DNA of 64,000 bases from Saccharopolyspora elongata (GTDB lineage Bacteria > Actinomycetota > Actinomycetes > Mycobacteriales > Pseudonocardiaceae). Below the pieces are notes generated by a model. That model ran no database searches. It worked only from the letters and a program-made list of their open reading frames with translations, and was not told where the DNA came from. Position numbers and translations under genes: made by a program. Shown here in pieces: positions 54,219 to 63,836 of the stretch. Every line of letters starts with the position of its first letter. The first letter of the stretch is position 1. The stretch spans positions 1-64,000 of the forward strand of contig NZ_SMKW01000010.1 of NCBI RefSeq assembly GCF_004348985.1, given 5' to 3'.

Positions 54219-55481
54219 ATGGCAGCGCCCGCCCACGTTCCGGACGTGTTCGACCCGCGCAGGTACGCCGACGGCGTGCCGCATGACGACTTCGCCTGGC
54301 TGCGACGGCACGCGCCGGTGAGCCGCCAGGAGGAGCACGAGATCGGCGACTGGCCCTCCGGGCCCGGATTCTGGGCCGTCACCAGGTATTCCGACGTCGT
54401 CGCGGTGCTGAAGTCCGCCGCGACGTACTCGTCCTGGCTGGGCGCCACCCAGATCCGCGATCCCAACCCGGCGGACCTGCCGTTCATCCGCAGCATGATG
54501 CTCAACCTCGACCCGCCGGAGCACGGGCGGCTGCGCCGCCTGGTCAGCCGCGCGTTCACGCCCCGGCGGATCGACCGGTTCCGGCATGAGGTCGCGGAGC
54601 GGGCCCGCCTGCTCGTCGACGGCGTCGTCGAGCGCGGCGAGTGCGACCTGCCCGCCGAGGTCACCGACGACTACCCGCTGCGCAACCTCGCCGATCTGCT
54701 CGGCGTGCCGGAGTCGGACCGGCGGATGCTGCTGGAGTGGACCAACCGCGTGATCGGCTACCAGGACCCGGAGCACTCCGAGGTGGTCCGCGACGCGGAC
54801 GGCAAGCCGGTCAACCCGCGTTCCCCGGCGATGCTGGCGGACATGTTCGCCTTCGCCCAGGACCTCGCGGCGTTCAAGCGCCGGAACCCGGCCGACGACG
54901 TGATGACCGCGCTGGCCACCGCCGAGCCGGGCGGGCGCGGGCTGGCCGACGCCGAGCTGGAGATGTTCTTCTTCCTGCTTTCGGTGGCGGGCAACGACAC
55001 CGTGCGCAGCGCGCTGCCGGGCGGGATGCTCGCCTTCGCCGAGAACCCCGATCAGCTGCGGCTGCTGCTGGAGGACCCCGGGCTGCTGGACTCCGCCGTG
55101 GAGGAGACGCTGCGCTACCACCCGCCGGTGCTCAGCTTCCGCCGGACCGCGACCGCCGACACCGAACTCGGCGGTCGGCGCATCGCCGCCGGGGACAAGG
55201 TCGTGATCTTCCACTGCTCGGCGCACTTCGACGAGCGGCGGTTCCCCGACCCGCACCGCTTCGACATCCGGCGCGCGCCCAACGACCACGTCGCCTTCGG
55301 CAACGGCCCGCACGTCTGCCTGGGCGCGCACTTCGCCCGGCTGCAGCTGCGGGCGTTCTACCGCGAGGCGCTGTGGCGGATGCGCGACCTGCGGGTGGCC
55401 GGGCCGGTCGAGCGCCTGGTGTCGAACTTCATCAACGGGATCAAGCACCTGCCGGTGGCTTTCACGCCGGGGACCAGGTGA
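54219..55481 (+). CDS. Cytochrome P450
   Basis: 420 residues from ATG 54219, with AAGGAG upstream. The heme cysteine is Cys367 in FGNGPHVCLGAHFARLQ, the I-helix is SVAGNDTVRSA and the ExxR is EETLRYHPP. The opening MLNLDPPEHGRLRRLVSRAFTPRRI and general pattern resemble CYP124/CYP125/CYP142, which hydroxylate lipids and sterols. No ferredoxin gene sits next to it. Confidence 0.9.
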   Translation: MAAPAHVPDVFDPRRYADGVPHDDFAWLRRHAPVSRQEEHEIGDWPSGPGFWAVTRYSDVVAVLKSAATYSSWLGATQIRDPNPADLPFIRSMMLNLDPPEHGRLRRLVSRAFTPRRIDRFRHEVAERARLLVDGVVERGECDLPAEVTDDYPLRNLADLLGVPESDRRMLLEWTNRVIGYQDPEHSEVVRDADGKPVNPRSPAMLADMFAFAQDLAAFKRRNPADDVMTALATAEPGGRGLADAELEMFFFLLSVAGNDTVRSALPGGMLAFAENPDQLRLLLEDPGLLDSAVEETLRYHPPVLSFRRTATADTELGGRRIAAGDKVVIFHCSAHFDERRFPDPHRFDIRRAPNDHVAFGNGPHVCLGAHFARLQLRAFYREALWRMRDLRVAGPVERLVSNFINGIKHLPVAFTPGTR

Positions 55482-55520
55482 TCAACGGCGTGGCCTGGGC
55501 CCGCCCCTTATGGTCGGGCG

Positions 55521-56984
55521 GTGACCGCCGCCACAGCCCTTCGCTCCCAGTCCGGCCGCTGGATCATCTTCGCCACGATCCTCGGCTCCGGGGTGGCGTT
55601 CCTGGACGGCTCCGTCGTCAACGTCGCGCTGCCGGCGATCGGCCGGGACGTGGGCGGCGACCTCAGCGTCCTGCAGTGGGTGCTGGACGCCTACCTGCTC
55701 ACACTCAGCGCGCTGCTGCTCCTCGGCGGTGCGCTCGGGGACCGCTACGGCCGCCGCCGCGTCTACACGCTCGGCCTGGTGCTGTTCACGCTGGCTTCGC
55801 TGGGCTGCGGCCTGGCTCCGAACGGCGCGGCCCTGATCACCGCCCGCCTGCTGCAGGGCGTCGGCGGCGCCCTGCTGGTGCCCGGCAGCCTGGCGCTGAT
55901 CAACTCCACGATCCGCCGCGACGACCGCGGCGAGGCGGTCGGCCGCTGGGCCGGGCTGACCGGCGTGGCCTCGGCGATCGGCCCGTTCGTGGGCGGGTGG
56001 CTGGTGGACGCGGCGTCCTGGCGGTGGGTGTTCTTCATCAACGTCCCCATCGCGGCGGCCGCACTGCTGGCGCTGCGGCACGTGCCGGAATCCCGCGGCC
56101 CGGCCGCCGCCGGGCGGCTGGACGTCTTCGGCGCGATCACCGTGACCGTCGGGCTGACCGGTGCCGTGTACGCCCTGATCGAGATCCCGACGAACGGGTG
56201 GAACGCCGCCAGCGCGGCGGCGGCCGTGGTGGGTGTCGCCGCGCTGGTCGCGTTCCCGCTGATCGAGTCGCGCCACCCGGACCCGCTGCTGCCGCTGTCG
56301 CTGTTCCGCTCCGCGCAGTTCACCGGCGCGAACCTGACGACCTTCACCGTTTACGCGGCCTTGAGCGGCGCGTTGTTCCTGCTGTCGCTGCAGCTGCAGC
56401 AGTCGATGGGCTACACCGCCCTCGCTGCGGGGATCGCGACGCTGCCAATCACGATCATCATGCTGCTGGTGTCCGGGCGCGTCGGCGCGCTCGCGCAGCG
56501 CACCGGACCGCGCCTGCCGATGAGCATCGGCCCTATCGTCTGCGGGGTCGGCCTGGCGCTGCTGACCTGGGCGGTGCCCGGCAGCACCTACCTCAGCGGC
56601 GTGCTGCCCGGCGTCCTGGTGTTCGGCGTCGGCCTGTCCATCACCGTGGCGCCGCTGACCTCGGCGGTGCTCGCCTCCGTCAGCCCGGACAACGCCGGTG
56701 TCGCCTCCGGCGTGAACAACGCGGTGTCCCGGCTGGCGGGCCTCCTCGCGGTCGCGGTGCTCCCGGTGATCGCCGGGTTGTCGCACACCGGCGCGGGCGC
56801 TCCGCTCGGCCCCGGTTTCGGGCAGGCCATGCTGATCTCCGCGGTCATGTGCGCGGCCGGCGGCGTGCTGGCGTGGCTGACCATCGACCGCTCCCGGCGT
56901 GTCGAGACGTACCCGTTGCCGGGCCTGAACCACGCCTGCCAGGACCCGTGCACCTGCGACCTCGACCGGAATCCAGACCGGTGA
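55521..56984 (+). CDS. MFS drug exporter (DHA2, 14 helices)
   Basis: 487 residues from GTG 55521. Fourteen predicted helices. FLDGSVVNVALPAIGRDVGG and GALGDRYGRRRVYTLG (motif A) are typical of EmrB/QacA exporters, and RLLQGVGGALLVPGSLALI is motif C. The C-terminal tail has CQDPCTCD, an unusual cysteine cluster. A MarR gene follows, which suggests regulation by a toxic substrate. Confidence 0.88.
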   Translation: MTAATALRSQSGRWIIFATILGSGVAFLDGSVVNVALPAIGRDVGGDLSVLQWVLDAYLLTLSALLLLGGALGDRYGRRRVYTLGLVLFTLASLGCGLAPNGAALITARLLQGVGGALLVPGSLALINSTIRRDDRGEAVGRWAGLTGVASAIGPFVGGWLVDAASWRWVFFINVPIAAAALLALRHVPESRGPAAAGRLDVFGAITVTVGLTGAVYALIEIPTNGWNAASAAAAVVGVAALVAFPLIESRHPDPLLPLSLFRSAQFTGANLTTFTVYAALSGALFLLSLQLQQSMGYTALAAGIATLPITIIMLLVSGRVGALAQRTGPRLPMSIGPIVCGVGLALLTWAVPGSTYLSGVLPGVLVFGVGLSITVAPLTSAVLASVSPDNAGVASGVNNAVSRLAGLLAVAVLPVIAGLSHTGAGAPLGPGFGQAMLISAVMCAAGGVLAWLTIDRSRRVETYPLPGLNHACQDPCTCDLDRNPDR

Positions 56985-57068
56985 AGTTCCGGATATCGGC
57001 CGCGAATTGGGCCGTTTGGACTAGGATTCGCACACCCCGTTCGCCGACCCGACGGAAGTGACGCCCAC

Positions 57069-57491
57069 GTGGAGCTGGACAACGCCGTCTTCCACCTCAT
57101 GCGCCGCGCCATGCAGGAACACACGTCGAGCTGGCAGTCCCGCCTGCCGCACCTGACGAAACCGCAGTACGCGGTGCTCAATGCGATCCGGGCGAACCCC
57201 GGCATCGAGCAGGCGCAGCTCGGTCAGCGGGCCGCGATCGACAAGGCGACCCTCGCCTCCCTGCTGGTCCGGATGGAGCAACGCGGGCTGGTGCACCGCA
57301 CCGTCGACGACGCCGACCGGCGCCGCCGCCTCCTGCGCCTCACCCCAATCGGCGAGGCCGAACTGCGCGTCGTCGAACCGATCGCCGACCGGGTGGACAT
57401 CGAACTGCTCGACCGGCTCACCCCGGCCGAGCGCGCCGAGCTGCTCCGCCTGCTCGACAAGCTCGCCCCCCGCGACCGGCAGGTCAACTGA
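57069..57491 (+). CDS. MarR-family regulator
   Basis: 140 residues from GTG 57069. The winged helix is LTKPQYAVLNAIRANPGIEQAQLGQRAAIDKATLASLLVRMEQRGLVHR, followed by DDADRRRRLLRLTPIGEAEL, the MarR wing and following helix. It lies 84 bases after the MFS exporter and is its probable regulator. Confidence 0.87.
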   Translation: MELDNAVFHLMRRAMQEHTSSWQSRLPHLTKPQYAVLNAIRANPGIEQAQLGQRAAIDKATLASLLVRMEQRGLVHRTVDDADRRRRLLRLTPIGEAELRVVEPIADRVDIELLDRLTPAERAELLRLLDKLAPRDRQVN

Positions 57492-57512
57492 TCCGCACCC
57501 CCGGCGCGCCCG

Positions 57513-57683
57513 TCATGCGGCGGGGCTCGCAGCGGTCAGGCGGTGCATCCGCAGCAGCCACAGCTCCAGTTCGGAGAGCTGGCCGTCCAGGCTCTCGCTG
57601 CCGTACATGTCCGGGCTCGCGCGCAGGGTGTTCAGCTCCTCCCAGCGCTGTTCCATCTGCTCGACCATCTCCCGCAGCGTCAC
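57513..57683 (-). CDS. Small acidic helical protein (56 residues)
   Basis: GTG 57683 with GAGGAG upstream. The sequence VTLREMVEQMEQRWEELNTLRASPDMYGSESLDGQLSELELWLLRMHRL is helical and has no cysteines or signal. Reasonable codon use and a good ribosome site support it. No family recognised. Convergent with marR. Confidence 0.55.
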   Translation of the reverse strand: MTLREMVEQMEQRWEELNTLRASPDMYGSESLDGQLSELELWLLRMHRLTAASPAA

Positions 57684-57830
57684 CTGGTGCTCCTCTCCCC
57701 GACGTGCAACACCGCCGATGACGCTACGGCGTTTCCGTGCACGCTCGGTAAGGCCGAAAGTCACGGTTTCACCCGATCTTCCGGAACCGATCGGGACCAT
57801 CCCGGGCACCCGTTGTGATCTCATCGGTGC

Positions 57831-57998
57831 ATGAGACGAGGGCGCCGAGGCCACCCCTGCGAACCCGACACCAGCCGGATCGGCCTGTGGCGGTGCGACG
57901 TCTGCGGCCAGCAGTGGGAGATCCACGGTGTGGCCGACAACCCGCGAATCCGCAAGGTGAGCAGGGTCGGCTGGTTCCTCGCAAAGCTGCTCGGCTGA
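57831..57998 (+). CDS. Small zinc-ribbon-like protein (55 residues)
   Basis: An ATG at 57831 opens MRRGRRGHPCEPDTSRIGLW then CDVCGQQWEIHGVADNPRIRK, ending WFLAKLLG. Cys10, Cys22 and Cys25 with flanking His8 could bind zinc, and the CDVCGQQW motif is common in small actinobacterial zinc-ribbon proteins. It has basic arms and likely binds nucleic acid. It overlaps no other good gene. Confidence 0.6.
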   Translation: MRRGRRGHPCEPDTSRIGLWRCDVCGQQWEIHGVADNPRIRKVSRVGWFLAKLLG

Positions 57999-58014
57999 CC
58001 GGGTTTTACCGGTC
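57997..58014. terminator. Short hairpin at the end of gudD
   Basis: GACCGG-GTTTTA-CCGGTC, a perfect six-base stem overlapping the stops of the zinc-ribbon gene (+) and gudD (-). Confidence 0.5.
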
Positions 58015-59349
58015 GAGGGCCGGGCGCTTGCTGTCGAAGGTCCAGCCCGGGACGAGGTACTGCATCGCCAGCGCGTCGTCGCGGGCGCCGAGGCCCTCGC
58101 CCCGGTAGAGCTCGTTCGCCTCGGCCACCCGGGTCATGTCGAGCTCCACGCCGAGCCCCGGGGCGGTCGGCACCGGTAGCCGGCCGCCGGTGATGACCAG
58201 CGGCCGCCGGGTGAGCCGCTGGCCGTCCTGCCAGATCCAGTGCGTGTCGATGGCCGTGATGTCGCCGGGCGCCGCCGCGGCGACGTGGGTGAACATTGCC
58301 AGCGACACGTCGAAGTGGCTGTTCGAGTGCGAACCCCACGTCAGGCCCCACGCGTCGCAGAGCTGAGCGACGCGCACCGAGCCGCTCATAGTCCAGAAGT
58401 GCGGGTCGGCCAGGGGGATGTCGACGGCGTCGGCGCGGATCGCGTGGCCGAGCTCGCGCCAGTCGGTAGCGATCATGTTCGTCGCCGTGGGCAGCCCGGT
58501 GGCCCGGCGGAACTCCGCCATCACCTCCCGTCCCGAGTACCCGCGCTCCGCGCCGCACGGGTCCTCGGCGTAGGCGAGCACGTCGCGCAGGCCCCGGCAC
58601 AGGTCGATCGCCTCGGACAGCAGCCACCCGCCGTTGGGGTCGAGCGTGATGCGGGCTTCCGGGAACCGTTCGGCCAGCGCCGTGACGACCTCGATCTCAG
58701 CAGGCCCGGGTAGCACGCCGCCCTTGAGCTTGAAGTCGCGGAACCCGTAGCGTGCCTGCGCCGCTTCGGCCAGCCGGACGACGGAATCCGGCGTCAGAGC
58801 CTCCTCGTGGCGCAGCCGCGACCAGTCGTCGGCGTCGGCAGGCTCGTCGGCCGGGGCTCGGTACGCCAGGTCGGTCTTGGCGCGGTCGCCGACGAAGAAC
58901 AGGTAGCCCAGCACCGGCACCTCGTCGCGCTGCTTGCCGTCGCCGAGCAGCTCCGCGACCGGCACGCCGAGGTGCTTGCCGAGCAGATCGAGCAGCGCGG
59001 ATTCCAGGGCGGTCACGGCGTGCACCGCGACGCGCAGGTCGAAGGTCTGCGTGCCGCGGCCGCCGGAATCCCGCTCGCCGAAGCGGTCGCGCACGCCGGC
59101 CAGCACGGCGTGGTATCGCGCGACCGGCTGCCCGACCACCAGGTCCCGGGACTCCTCCAAGGTGATGCGGATGGGTTCCCCGCCGGGCACCTCGCCGACC
59201 CCGGTGCGGCCTTCGGAATCGGTGAGGATCACCAGGTTCCGGGTGAAGTGCGGGGCGTGCGCCCCGCTGAGGTTGAGCAGCATGCTGTCGTGCCCCGCGA
59301 CGGGAACGACCTGCATTCCGGTCACCAGCGGGCCGTGCTGAGCGGTCAT
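58006..59349 (-). CDS. gudD: D-glucarate dehydratase
   Basis: 447 residues from ATG 59349. ATG 59358 sits too close to the GGAGG. Enolase-superfamily enzyme of the glucarate type with Lys207 and Lys209 (FKLKGG), Asp237 (LDPNGGW), Glu262 (AEDPCG), Asn291 (TNMIATDW) and His341 ([11 protein letters not shown]), the same order and nearly the same numbering as I recall for E. coli GudD. It dehydrates D-glucarate to 5-keto-4-deoxy-D-glucarate, the substrate of KdgD encoded upstream. Confidence 0.93.
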   Translation of the reverse strand: MTAQHGPLVTGMQVVPVAGHDSMLLNLSGAHAPHFTRNLVILTDSEGRTGVGEVPGGEPIRITLEESRDLVVGQPVARYHAVLAGVRDRFGERDSGGRGTQTFDLRVAVHAVTALESALLDLLGKHLGVPVAELLGDGKQRDEVPVLGYLFFVGDRAKTDLAYRAPADEPADADDWSRLRHEEALTPDSVVRLAEAAQARYGFRDFKLKGGVLPGPAEIEVVTALAERFPEARITLDPNGGWLLSEAIDLCRGLRDVLAYAEDPCGAERGYSGREVMAEFRRATGLPTATNMIATDWRELGHAIRADAVDIPLADPHFWTMSGSVRVAQLCDAWGLTWGSHSNSHFDVSLAMFTHVAAAAPGDITAIDTHWIWQDGQRLTRRPLVITGGRLPVPTAPGLGVELDMTRVAEANELYRGEGLGARDDALAMQYLVPGWTFDSKRPALDR

Positions 59350-59367
59350 GATCGGCATCCTCCGCGG

Positions 59368-59643
59368 TCAGTGCTCGCCGAGCGCGCCGTCCATGCGGCG
59401 CCACGAGCCGTCGGGATTGTCGTCGGCCGGCGCGCCGGGGAGCAACGCCGGAACGTCCTGGTGGGCGACCGGGCGGAGGAGCCCGTCGATGGCCGCCCCG
59501 ACCGAGGTCACCCCGAAGTCCGATGTGGACGGGAACGGTCCACCGTGGACCATCGCGTGGCCGACATCGACTCCGGTGGCCCGGCACGCCCGCGCCCGCT
59601 CTCCCCCATCGCAGACCGGAATGCGACCGGTCTGCTCGGTCAT
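59368..59643 (-). pseudogene. Internally deleted 2-oxoglutarate-semialdehyde dehydrogenase
   Basis: The frame starts with an ATG overlapping the kdgD stop (ATGA), reads about 15 residues, then goes straight into the C-terminal part of an aldehyde dehydrogenase ([37 protein letters not shown]). Intact relatives have about 480-520 residues. This one has 91 and lacks the catalytic Cys and cofactor domain. It should have been the third enzyme of the glucarate pathway, turning 2,5-dioxovalerate into 2-oxoglutarate. Position and start codon are kept. The middle is gone. Confidence 0.8.
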
Positions 59644-60566
59644 CGGGACTCCTCGGGCAGGCGCTCGACGAGGCTGGCAAGCAGTGCGAGCTCGGTCTCG
59701 TCGAGGTCGACCAGCGGCGGGCGCACGGGCCCGGCCGGGCGGCCGATGACCTTCATGCCCGCCTTCACGATGCTCACCGCGTACCCGGCGCGCCGGTTGC
59801 GGATGTCGCAGTACGGCAGCACGAAGTCGTCGAGGTACCGGTACACGGCGGCGCGGTCGTGGTCGAGCACCGCCCGGTAGAAGCGCATCGCGAACTCGGG
59901 CACGAAGTTGAACATCGCCGACGAGTACGTGGTGACGCCCAGCTCCAGGTATGGCAGCGCGAAGGTCTCCGCGGTAGGCAGGCCGCCGATGTAGGTGAGC
60001 CGCTCGCCCAGCCGCGAGTACAGGCGGGTCATCTTCTCGATGTTGCCGACCCCGTCCTTGAACCCGACCAGGTTCGGGCAGTCCTCGGCCAGCGCGGCGA
60101 CGGTCGTCTCGTCGAAGACCGCGTTGGCGCGGCTGTAGAGGATCACGCCGAGGCCGGTGGCCGCGCAGACCGCGCGGACGTGGGCGGCGAGCCCGTCCTG
60201 GTCCGCCTCGGTCAGGTACGGCGGCAGCAGGAGCAGGCCGTCGGCCCCCGCGCGTTCGGCGGAGCGGGCCATTTCGACGGCCATCGCGGTGCCGTAACCG
60301 GCCGGGGCGATCACCGGCACGCCATAGGGCGCCTCCTGCGCGGCCGCGGTGACCACCGACTCGACTTCGGCGGGGGTCAGCGAGAAGAACTCGCCGGTGC
60401 CGCCGGCCGCGAAGAGCCCGGCCGCGCCGAACCCGCCCAGCCAGCCGATGTTCTCCCGGTAGGCGGCCTCGTCGAAGCCGTGGTCGGGCCGGAAGTGCGT
60501 CACGGGGAACGACGACAGCCCGCCGGCCAGTTGCCGGGCCACATCGGTGGGCGAATACGCGGACAT
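59640..60566 (-). CDS. kdgD: 5-dehydro-4-deoxyglucarate dehydratase
   Basis: 308 residues from ATG 60566. DapA-family aldolase barrel: Schiff-base Lys170 ([10 protein letters not shown]), Tyr144 (VILYSRANA) and [12 protein letters not shown] (53-64) are the KdgD signatures. It converts 5-keto-4-deoxyglucarate into 2,5-dioxovalerate (2-oxoglutarate semialdehyde) with loss of CO2 and water. Confidence 0.93.
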   Translation of the reverse strand: MSAYSPTDVARQLAGGLSSFPVTHFRPDHGFDEAAYRENIGWLGGFGAAGLFAAGGTGEFFSLTPAEVESVVTAAAQEAPYGVPVIAPAGYGTAMAVEMARSAERAGADGLLLLPPYLTEADQDGLAAHVRAVCAATGLGVILYSRANAVFDETTVAALAEDCPNLVGFKDGVGNIEKMTRLYSRLGERLTYIGGLPTAETFALPYLELGVTTYSSAMFNFVPEFAMRFYRAVLDHDRAAVYRYLDDFVLPYCDIRNRRAGYAVSIVKAGMKVIGRPAGPVRPPLVDLDETELALLASLVERLPEESR

Positions 60567-60756
60567 CAGCAGATCTCCTTCATCGGGCGGATTCATCTGA
60601 CTGCGCCGGCCCTGGCGGCGGTGGGCGCCGGCGGTCGCTTCCCCGGCTCCGCGGGAGCGCCGCGCCCCGGCGGAACCGGCTGCGGATGACAGTAAGGTGA
60701 GCCATCAATGCACGTCCAAGTCCAACAATGCATTCACCAATACCGGGACGGCATCA

Positions 60757-61629
60757 TTGTTCACCCTGAACCAGCTCACCGGCTTCGTCGCGGTGGCCGA
60801 GGAGCAGCACTTCGGCCGCGCCGCGCAGCGCCTGCGCATGACCCAGCCGCCGCTGACGCGGCAGATCCAGCAACTGGAGAAGGAGCTCAAGGTCCAGCTG
60901 TTCGACCGCACCAGCCGCACGGTGCGGCTGACGCCGGCCGGGCGTGCCTTCCTGCAGGACGCGCGGCGCCTGCTGCACGAGGCCGAGAACGCCTCGTTGT
61001 CGGTGCGGCGGGTGACCTCGGGGCAGGCGGGCATCATCCGGATCGGCTTCACCGCGACCTCGGCGTACGGGGTGCTGGGCGGCTTGCTGGCGACCGTTCG
61101 CGAGCACCTGCCGCAGGTGGACGTCGTGCTGCACGAGCTGGTCACCCGCGACCAGATCGACCGCCTCTCCAGCAGTTCCCTGGATCTCGGGCTGGCCCGC
61201 CCGCCGCGCGGCCCGAGCTGGAGTCGCGCCGGTTTCGCGCGGAGCCGCTGCTGGCGGCCCTGCCCGCCGGGCATCCGCTCGCCGACGGCGCGAAACCCCT
61301 GGAGCTCGCCGAATTCCACGGCACCGACATGGTGATGTACTCCCCGACCGAGGCCCGGTACTTCCACGAACTGCTCGTCACCACCTTCGGCAACGCCGAC
61401 GTGCAGCCGACCTACGTGCAGCACGTCAGCCAGATCCACACGGCCCTGGCGCTGGTCCAGGTCCGGCCTCGGCACCGCCCTGGTGCCGGCCACCGCGGCC
61501 CGGCTGCACTTCGAAGGCGTGACGTTCCGCGAGGTCCGGCTCCCCGAACCGAATCCCGTTGAACTGCACCTGGTTTGGCGCCGAACGAACGACAACCCCG
61601 CCCTGCACGCACTACTCGACCTGCTGTGA
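60757..61629 (+). pseudogene. LysR-family regulator with two frameshifts
   Basis: The winged-helix part is intact: FVAVAEEQHFGRAAQRLRMTQPPLTRQIQQLEKELKVQLFDRT. A one-base loss near 61211-61215 moves the rest (PELESRRFRAEPLLAALPAGHPLADGAKPLEL) to another frame. A one-base gain near 61458-61466 restores it for GTALVPATAARLHFEGVTFREV to TGA 61629. Read through, it would be about 290 residues, normal for LysR. Start TTG 60757 (LFTLNQLTG) is likely; GTG 60697 would add 20 residues. Divergent from kdgD, so it should regulate glucarate genes. Both changes could be sequencing errors in G/C runs. Confidence 0.8.
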
Positions 61630-61663
61630 AGAAATTGTTCGAGAACTCGTTTTGCGTGGCGGT

Positions 61664-61771
61664 GCGGGTGGCGGAACCTCAGAGGCCTTCTCGACTCCGG
61701 GATCCCCGACACACGTATGACCAATACGACGCGTCGGGGCTGTCCTCGCGAGAAGACCTCTGAGAACCCGC
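61664..61771. repeat. 108-base nested inverted repeat
   Basis: Outer arms GCGGGT/ACCCGC enclose CTCAGAGGCCTTCTCG/CGAGAAGACCTCTGAG (15 of 16 pairs) and an inner CCCCGAC/GTCGGGG stem with CGTAT/ATACG near the tip. It lies between the broken lysR and tctA and could form a long cruciform or act as a bidirectional terminator. No coding frame inside. Possibly a small dispersed element. Confidence 0.75.
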
Positions 61772-61845
61772 GGCGGTGCAAGCGGTGTAGGCGGGCTAAC
61801 GCTTCAAAGGCAACGACCCGCGACTCCAACACCTAGAACAGCTAA

Positions 61846-63363
61846 TCAGGCGTCCGCCTTGTAAGCGGACGGTTGTCGTTGCCGCACCCGGGGCCGGATC
61901 AGCTTCTGCAGCAGGGGAAGCAGGACGACCAGGAGCAGCAGCGCGAACAGGGTGGCGGAGATCGGCCTCGTGATGAAGCCGGCCGGGTCTCCGTCGAAGA
62001 GCAGCAGCGACCGGCGCAGCGAGGTTTCGAGCAGCGCGCCGAGCACGAAGGCCAGCACCAGCGGCCCGGGTTCGAAGCCGAACTTCTTCATCAGGTAGCC
62101 GAGGACGCCGAAGGCGATCACCAGCCCGATGTCGAAGACGCTGTTGCGGACGGTGTACGCGCCCACCAGCGTGATCAGCACGGTGATCGGGGCGAGGACG
62201 GTGGCGCGCACGCGGAGGATCTGCACGAACAGCTCGACCAGCGGGATGCTCATGACCAGCAGCAGGATGTTCCCGACGTACATCGAGTTCACCACGCCCC
62301 AGAACAGTTCCGGCCGCTCGGCCACGAGCTGGGGCCCGGGGGTCACGCCCTGGATCAGCAGGGCGCCGAAGATCATCGCCATCGTCGCGTTCGCCGGGAT
62401 GCCCAGCGTCAGCAGCGGGATGAACGACGACGTCGCGGCCGCGTTGTTCGCCGTCTCCGGCGCGGCCACGCCCTCGACCGCACCGTGGCCGAACCGCTCC
62501 GGCGTCTTCGACCGGCGCTTCTCCAGCGCGTAAGCCGCGAGCGAGGAGAGGGTGGCGCCGCCGCCCGGGAGCACTCCCAGCACGAACCCGAGCACCGAGC
62601 CGCGGCCGATCGCCCCCGTCGAGCACCGGAGATCCGCGCGGGACGGCCACGCGTTGGCGACCCGGGTGACCGCCGCCGCACCCTGTCGTCGTTCCTCCAG
62701 GCCGTGGAGGATCTCGCCGAGCCCGAAGAGGCCCATCGCGATGGGGACGAAGTCGAGCCCGTCCGACAGCGGCAGCAGGCCGAAGGTGAACCGCTCGGCG
62801 CCGGTGAACGCGTCCCGGCCGACCACCGCCAGCAGCAGCCCGATGCAGGCGGCCACGACCGCCTTCAGCCGGCCGCCTCTGCTCACGGTGGCGACCAGCA
62901 GGATGCCGAGCAGGGCGAGGGCGGTGTACTCGGGCGGGCCGAAGTCGAGCGCGAACCCGGCGATCAGGGGCGCCAGCACCGAAAGCACGACGATAGAGGC
63001 GGTGCCGCCGACGAACGACCCGATCGCCGCGATCCCGAGCGCGGTGCCGGCCTTGCCCTGCCAGGCCAGGGCGTGGCCGTCGAAGACCGTGACCACGGAG
63101 GACGCCTCGCCGGGCAGCCGCAGCAGCACCGACGTGATGGTGCCGCCGTACTGGGCGCCGTAGAAGATGCCGGCCAGCATGATGATCGCCGTCACCGGTT
63201 CGACGTCGAAGGTCAGCGGCAGCAGGATCGCGATCGTCGCGGCCGGGCCGAGGCCGGGCAGCACCCCGACCAACATCCCGATCACGACGCTGATCAGGCA
63301 GTAGAGCAGGTTGGTAGGTTCGAGGACGACGCCGAACCCGTCGAGCACCGGAGTCAGATCCAT
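61846..63363 (-). CDS. tctA: Tripartite tricarboxylate transporter, large membrane subunit
   Basis: 505 residues with about 11-12 helices. ISVVIGMLVGVLPGLGPAATIAILLPLTF, FYGAQYGGTITSVLLRLPGEASSVVT and LTLGIPANATMAMIFGALLIQGVTPGP are TctA hallmarks. It is the main channel of a TTT system importing di- and tricarboxylates. Next to gudD/kdgD it probably imports glucarate or galactarate. Confidence 0.93.
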   Translation of the reverse strand: MDLTPVLDGFGVVLEPTNLLYCLISVVIGMLVGVLPGLGPAATIAILLPLTFDVEPVTAIIMLAGIFYGAQYGGTITSVLLRLPGEASSVVTVFDGHALAWQGKAGTALGIAAIGSFVGGTASIVVLSVLAPLIAGFALDFGPPEYTALALLGILLVATVSRGGRLKAVVAACIGLLLAVVGRDAFTGAERFTFGLLPLSDGLDFVPIAMGLFGLGEILHGLEERRQGAAAVTRVANAWPSRADLRCSTGAIGRGSVLGFVLGVLPGGGATLSSLAAYALEKRRSKTPERFGHGAVEGVAAPETANNAAATSSFIPLLTLGIPANATMAMIFGALLIQGVTPGPQLVAERPELFWGVVNSMYVGNILLLVMSIPLVELFVQILRVRATVLAPITVLITLVGAYTVRNSVFDIGLVIAFGVLGYLMKKFGFEPGPLVLAFVLGALLETSLRRSLLLFDGDPAGFITRPISATLFALLLLVVLLPLLQKLIRPRVRQRQPSAYKADA

Positions 63364-63371
63364 CGCCGCTC

Positions 63372-63836
63372 CTAGAACAGGTGGGGAATCGGCACGTTCA
63401 GGGCGCCGACGAAGATCAGGTAGAAGACCGCCACGATGCCGACGGCACCGAGGACGGACAGCCGCCACGACCCGCGGCCGAGGAAGCGCAGCCACGCGAA
63501 GACCAGCAGCGCGCCCGGGATCTCGAACCCGATCACGCCGACCAGGGCGGCGAACCCGGCCATGCCGGCCACCGCGCCGAGCACCGGCAGGCCGGACGAC
63601 GACAGCCCTTCGGCGTCGTTCGTGCGCCGCGCCAGCAGCGCGAGCACCATGCCGAGCACCGCGATCGCGGTGCTGACCAGGAACGGCCAGGTTCCGGCGG
63701 ACGGCGCGGCCGCACTGCCCAGACCCAGCGCCCACGAACCGGCCATCCCGCCGCCGCCGATGCCGGCGATCACCAGCGCCACCACCAGGTTCGCGGCCGC
63801 ACCGGCCGGTTGGCCGTCGCGGCGGGCATCGCTCAC
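63372..63836 (-). CDS. tctB: Tripartite tricarboxylate transporter, small membrane subunit
   Basis: 154 residues from GTG 63836, overlapping the tctC stop (GTGA). Four predicted helices (LVVALVIAGIGGGGMAGSW, WPFLVSTAIAVLGMVLALL, VLGAVAGMAGFAALVGVIGF, LSVLGAVGIVAVFYLIFVGALNVPIP), with the PF07331-like layout. Eight bases separate it from tctA. Confidence 0.85.
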   Translation of the reverse strand: MSDARRDGQPAGAAANLVVALVIAGIGGGGMAGSWALGLGSAAAPSAGTWPFLVSTAIAVLGMVLALLARRTNDAEGLSSSGLPVLGAVAGMAGFAALVGVIGFEIPGALLVFAWLRFLGRGSWRLSVLGAVGIVAVFYLIFVGALNVPIPHLF

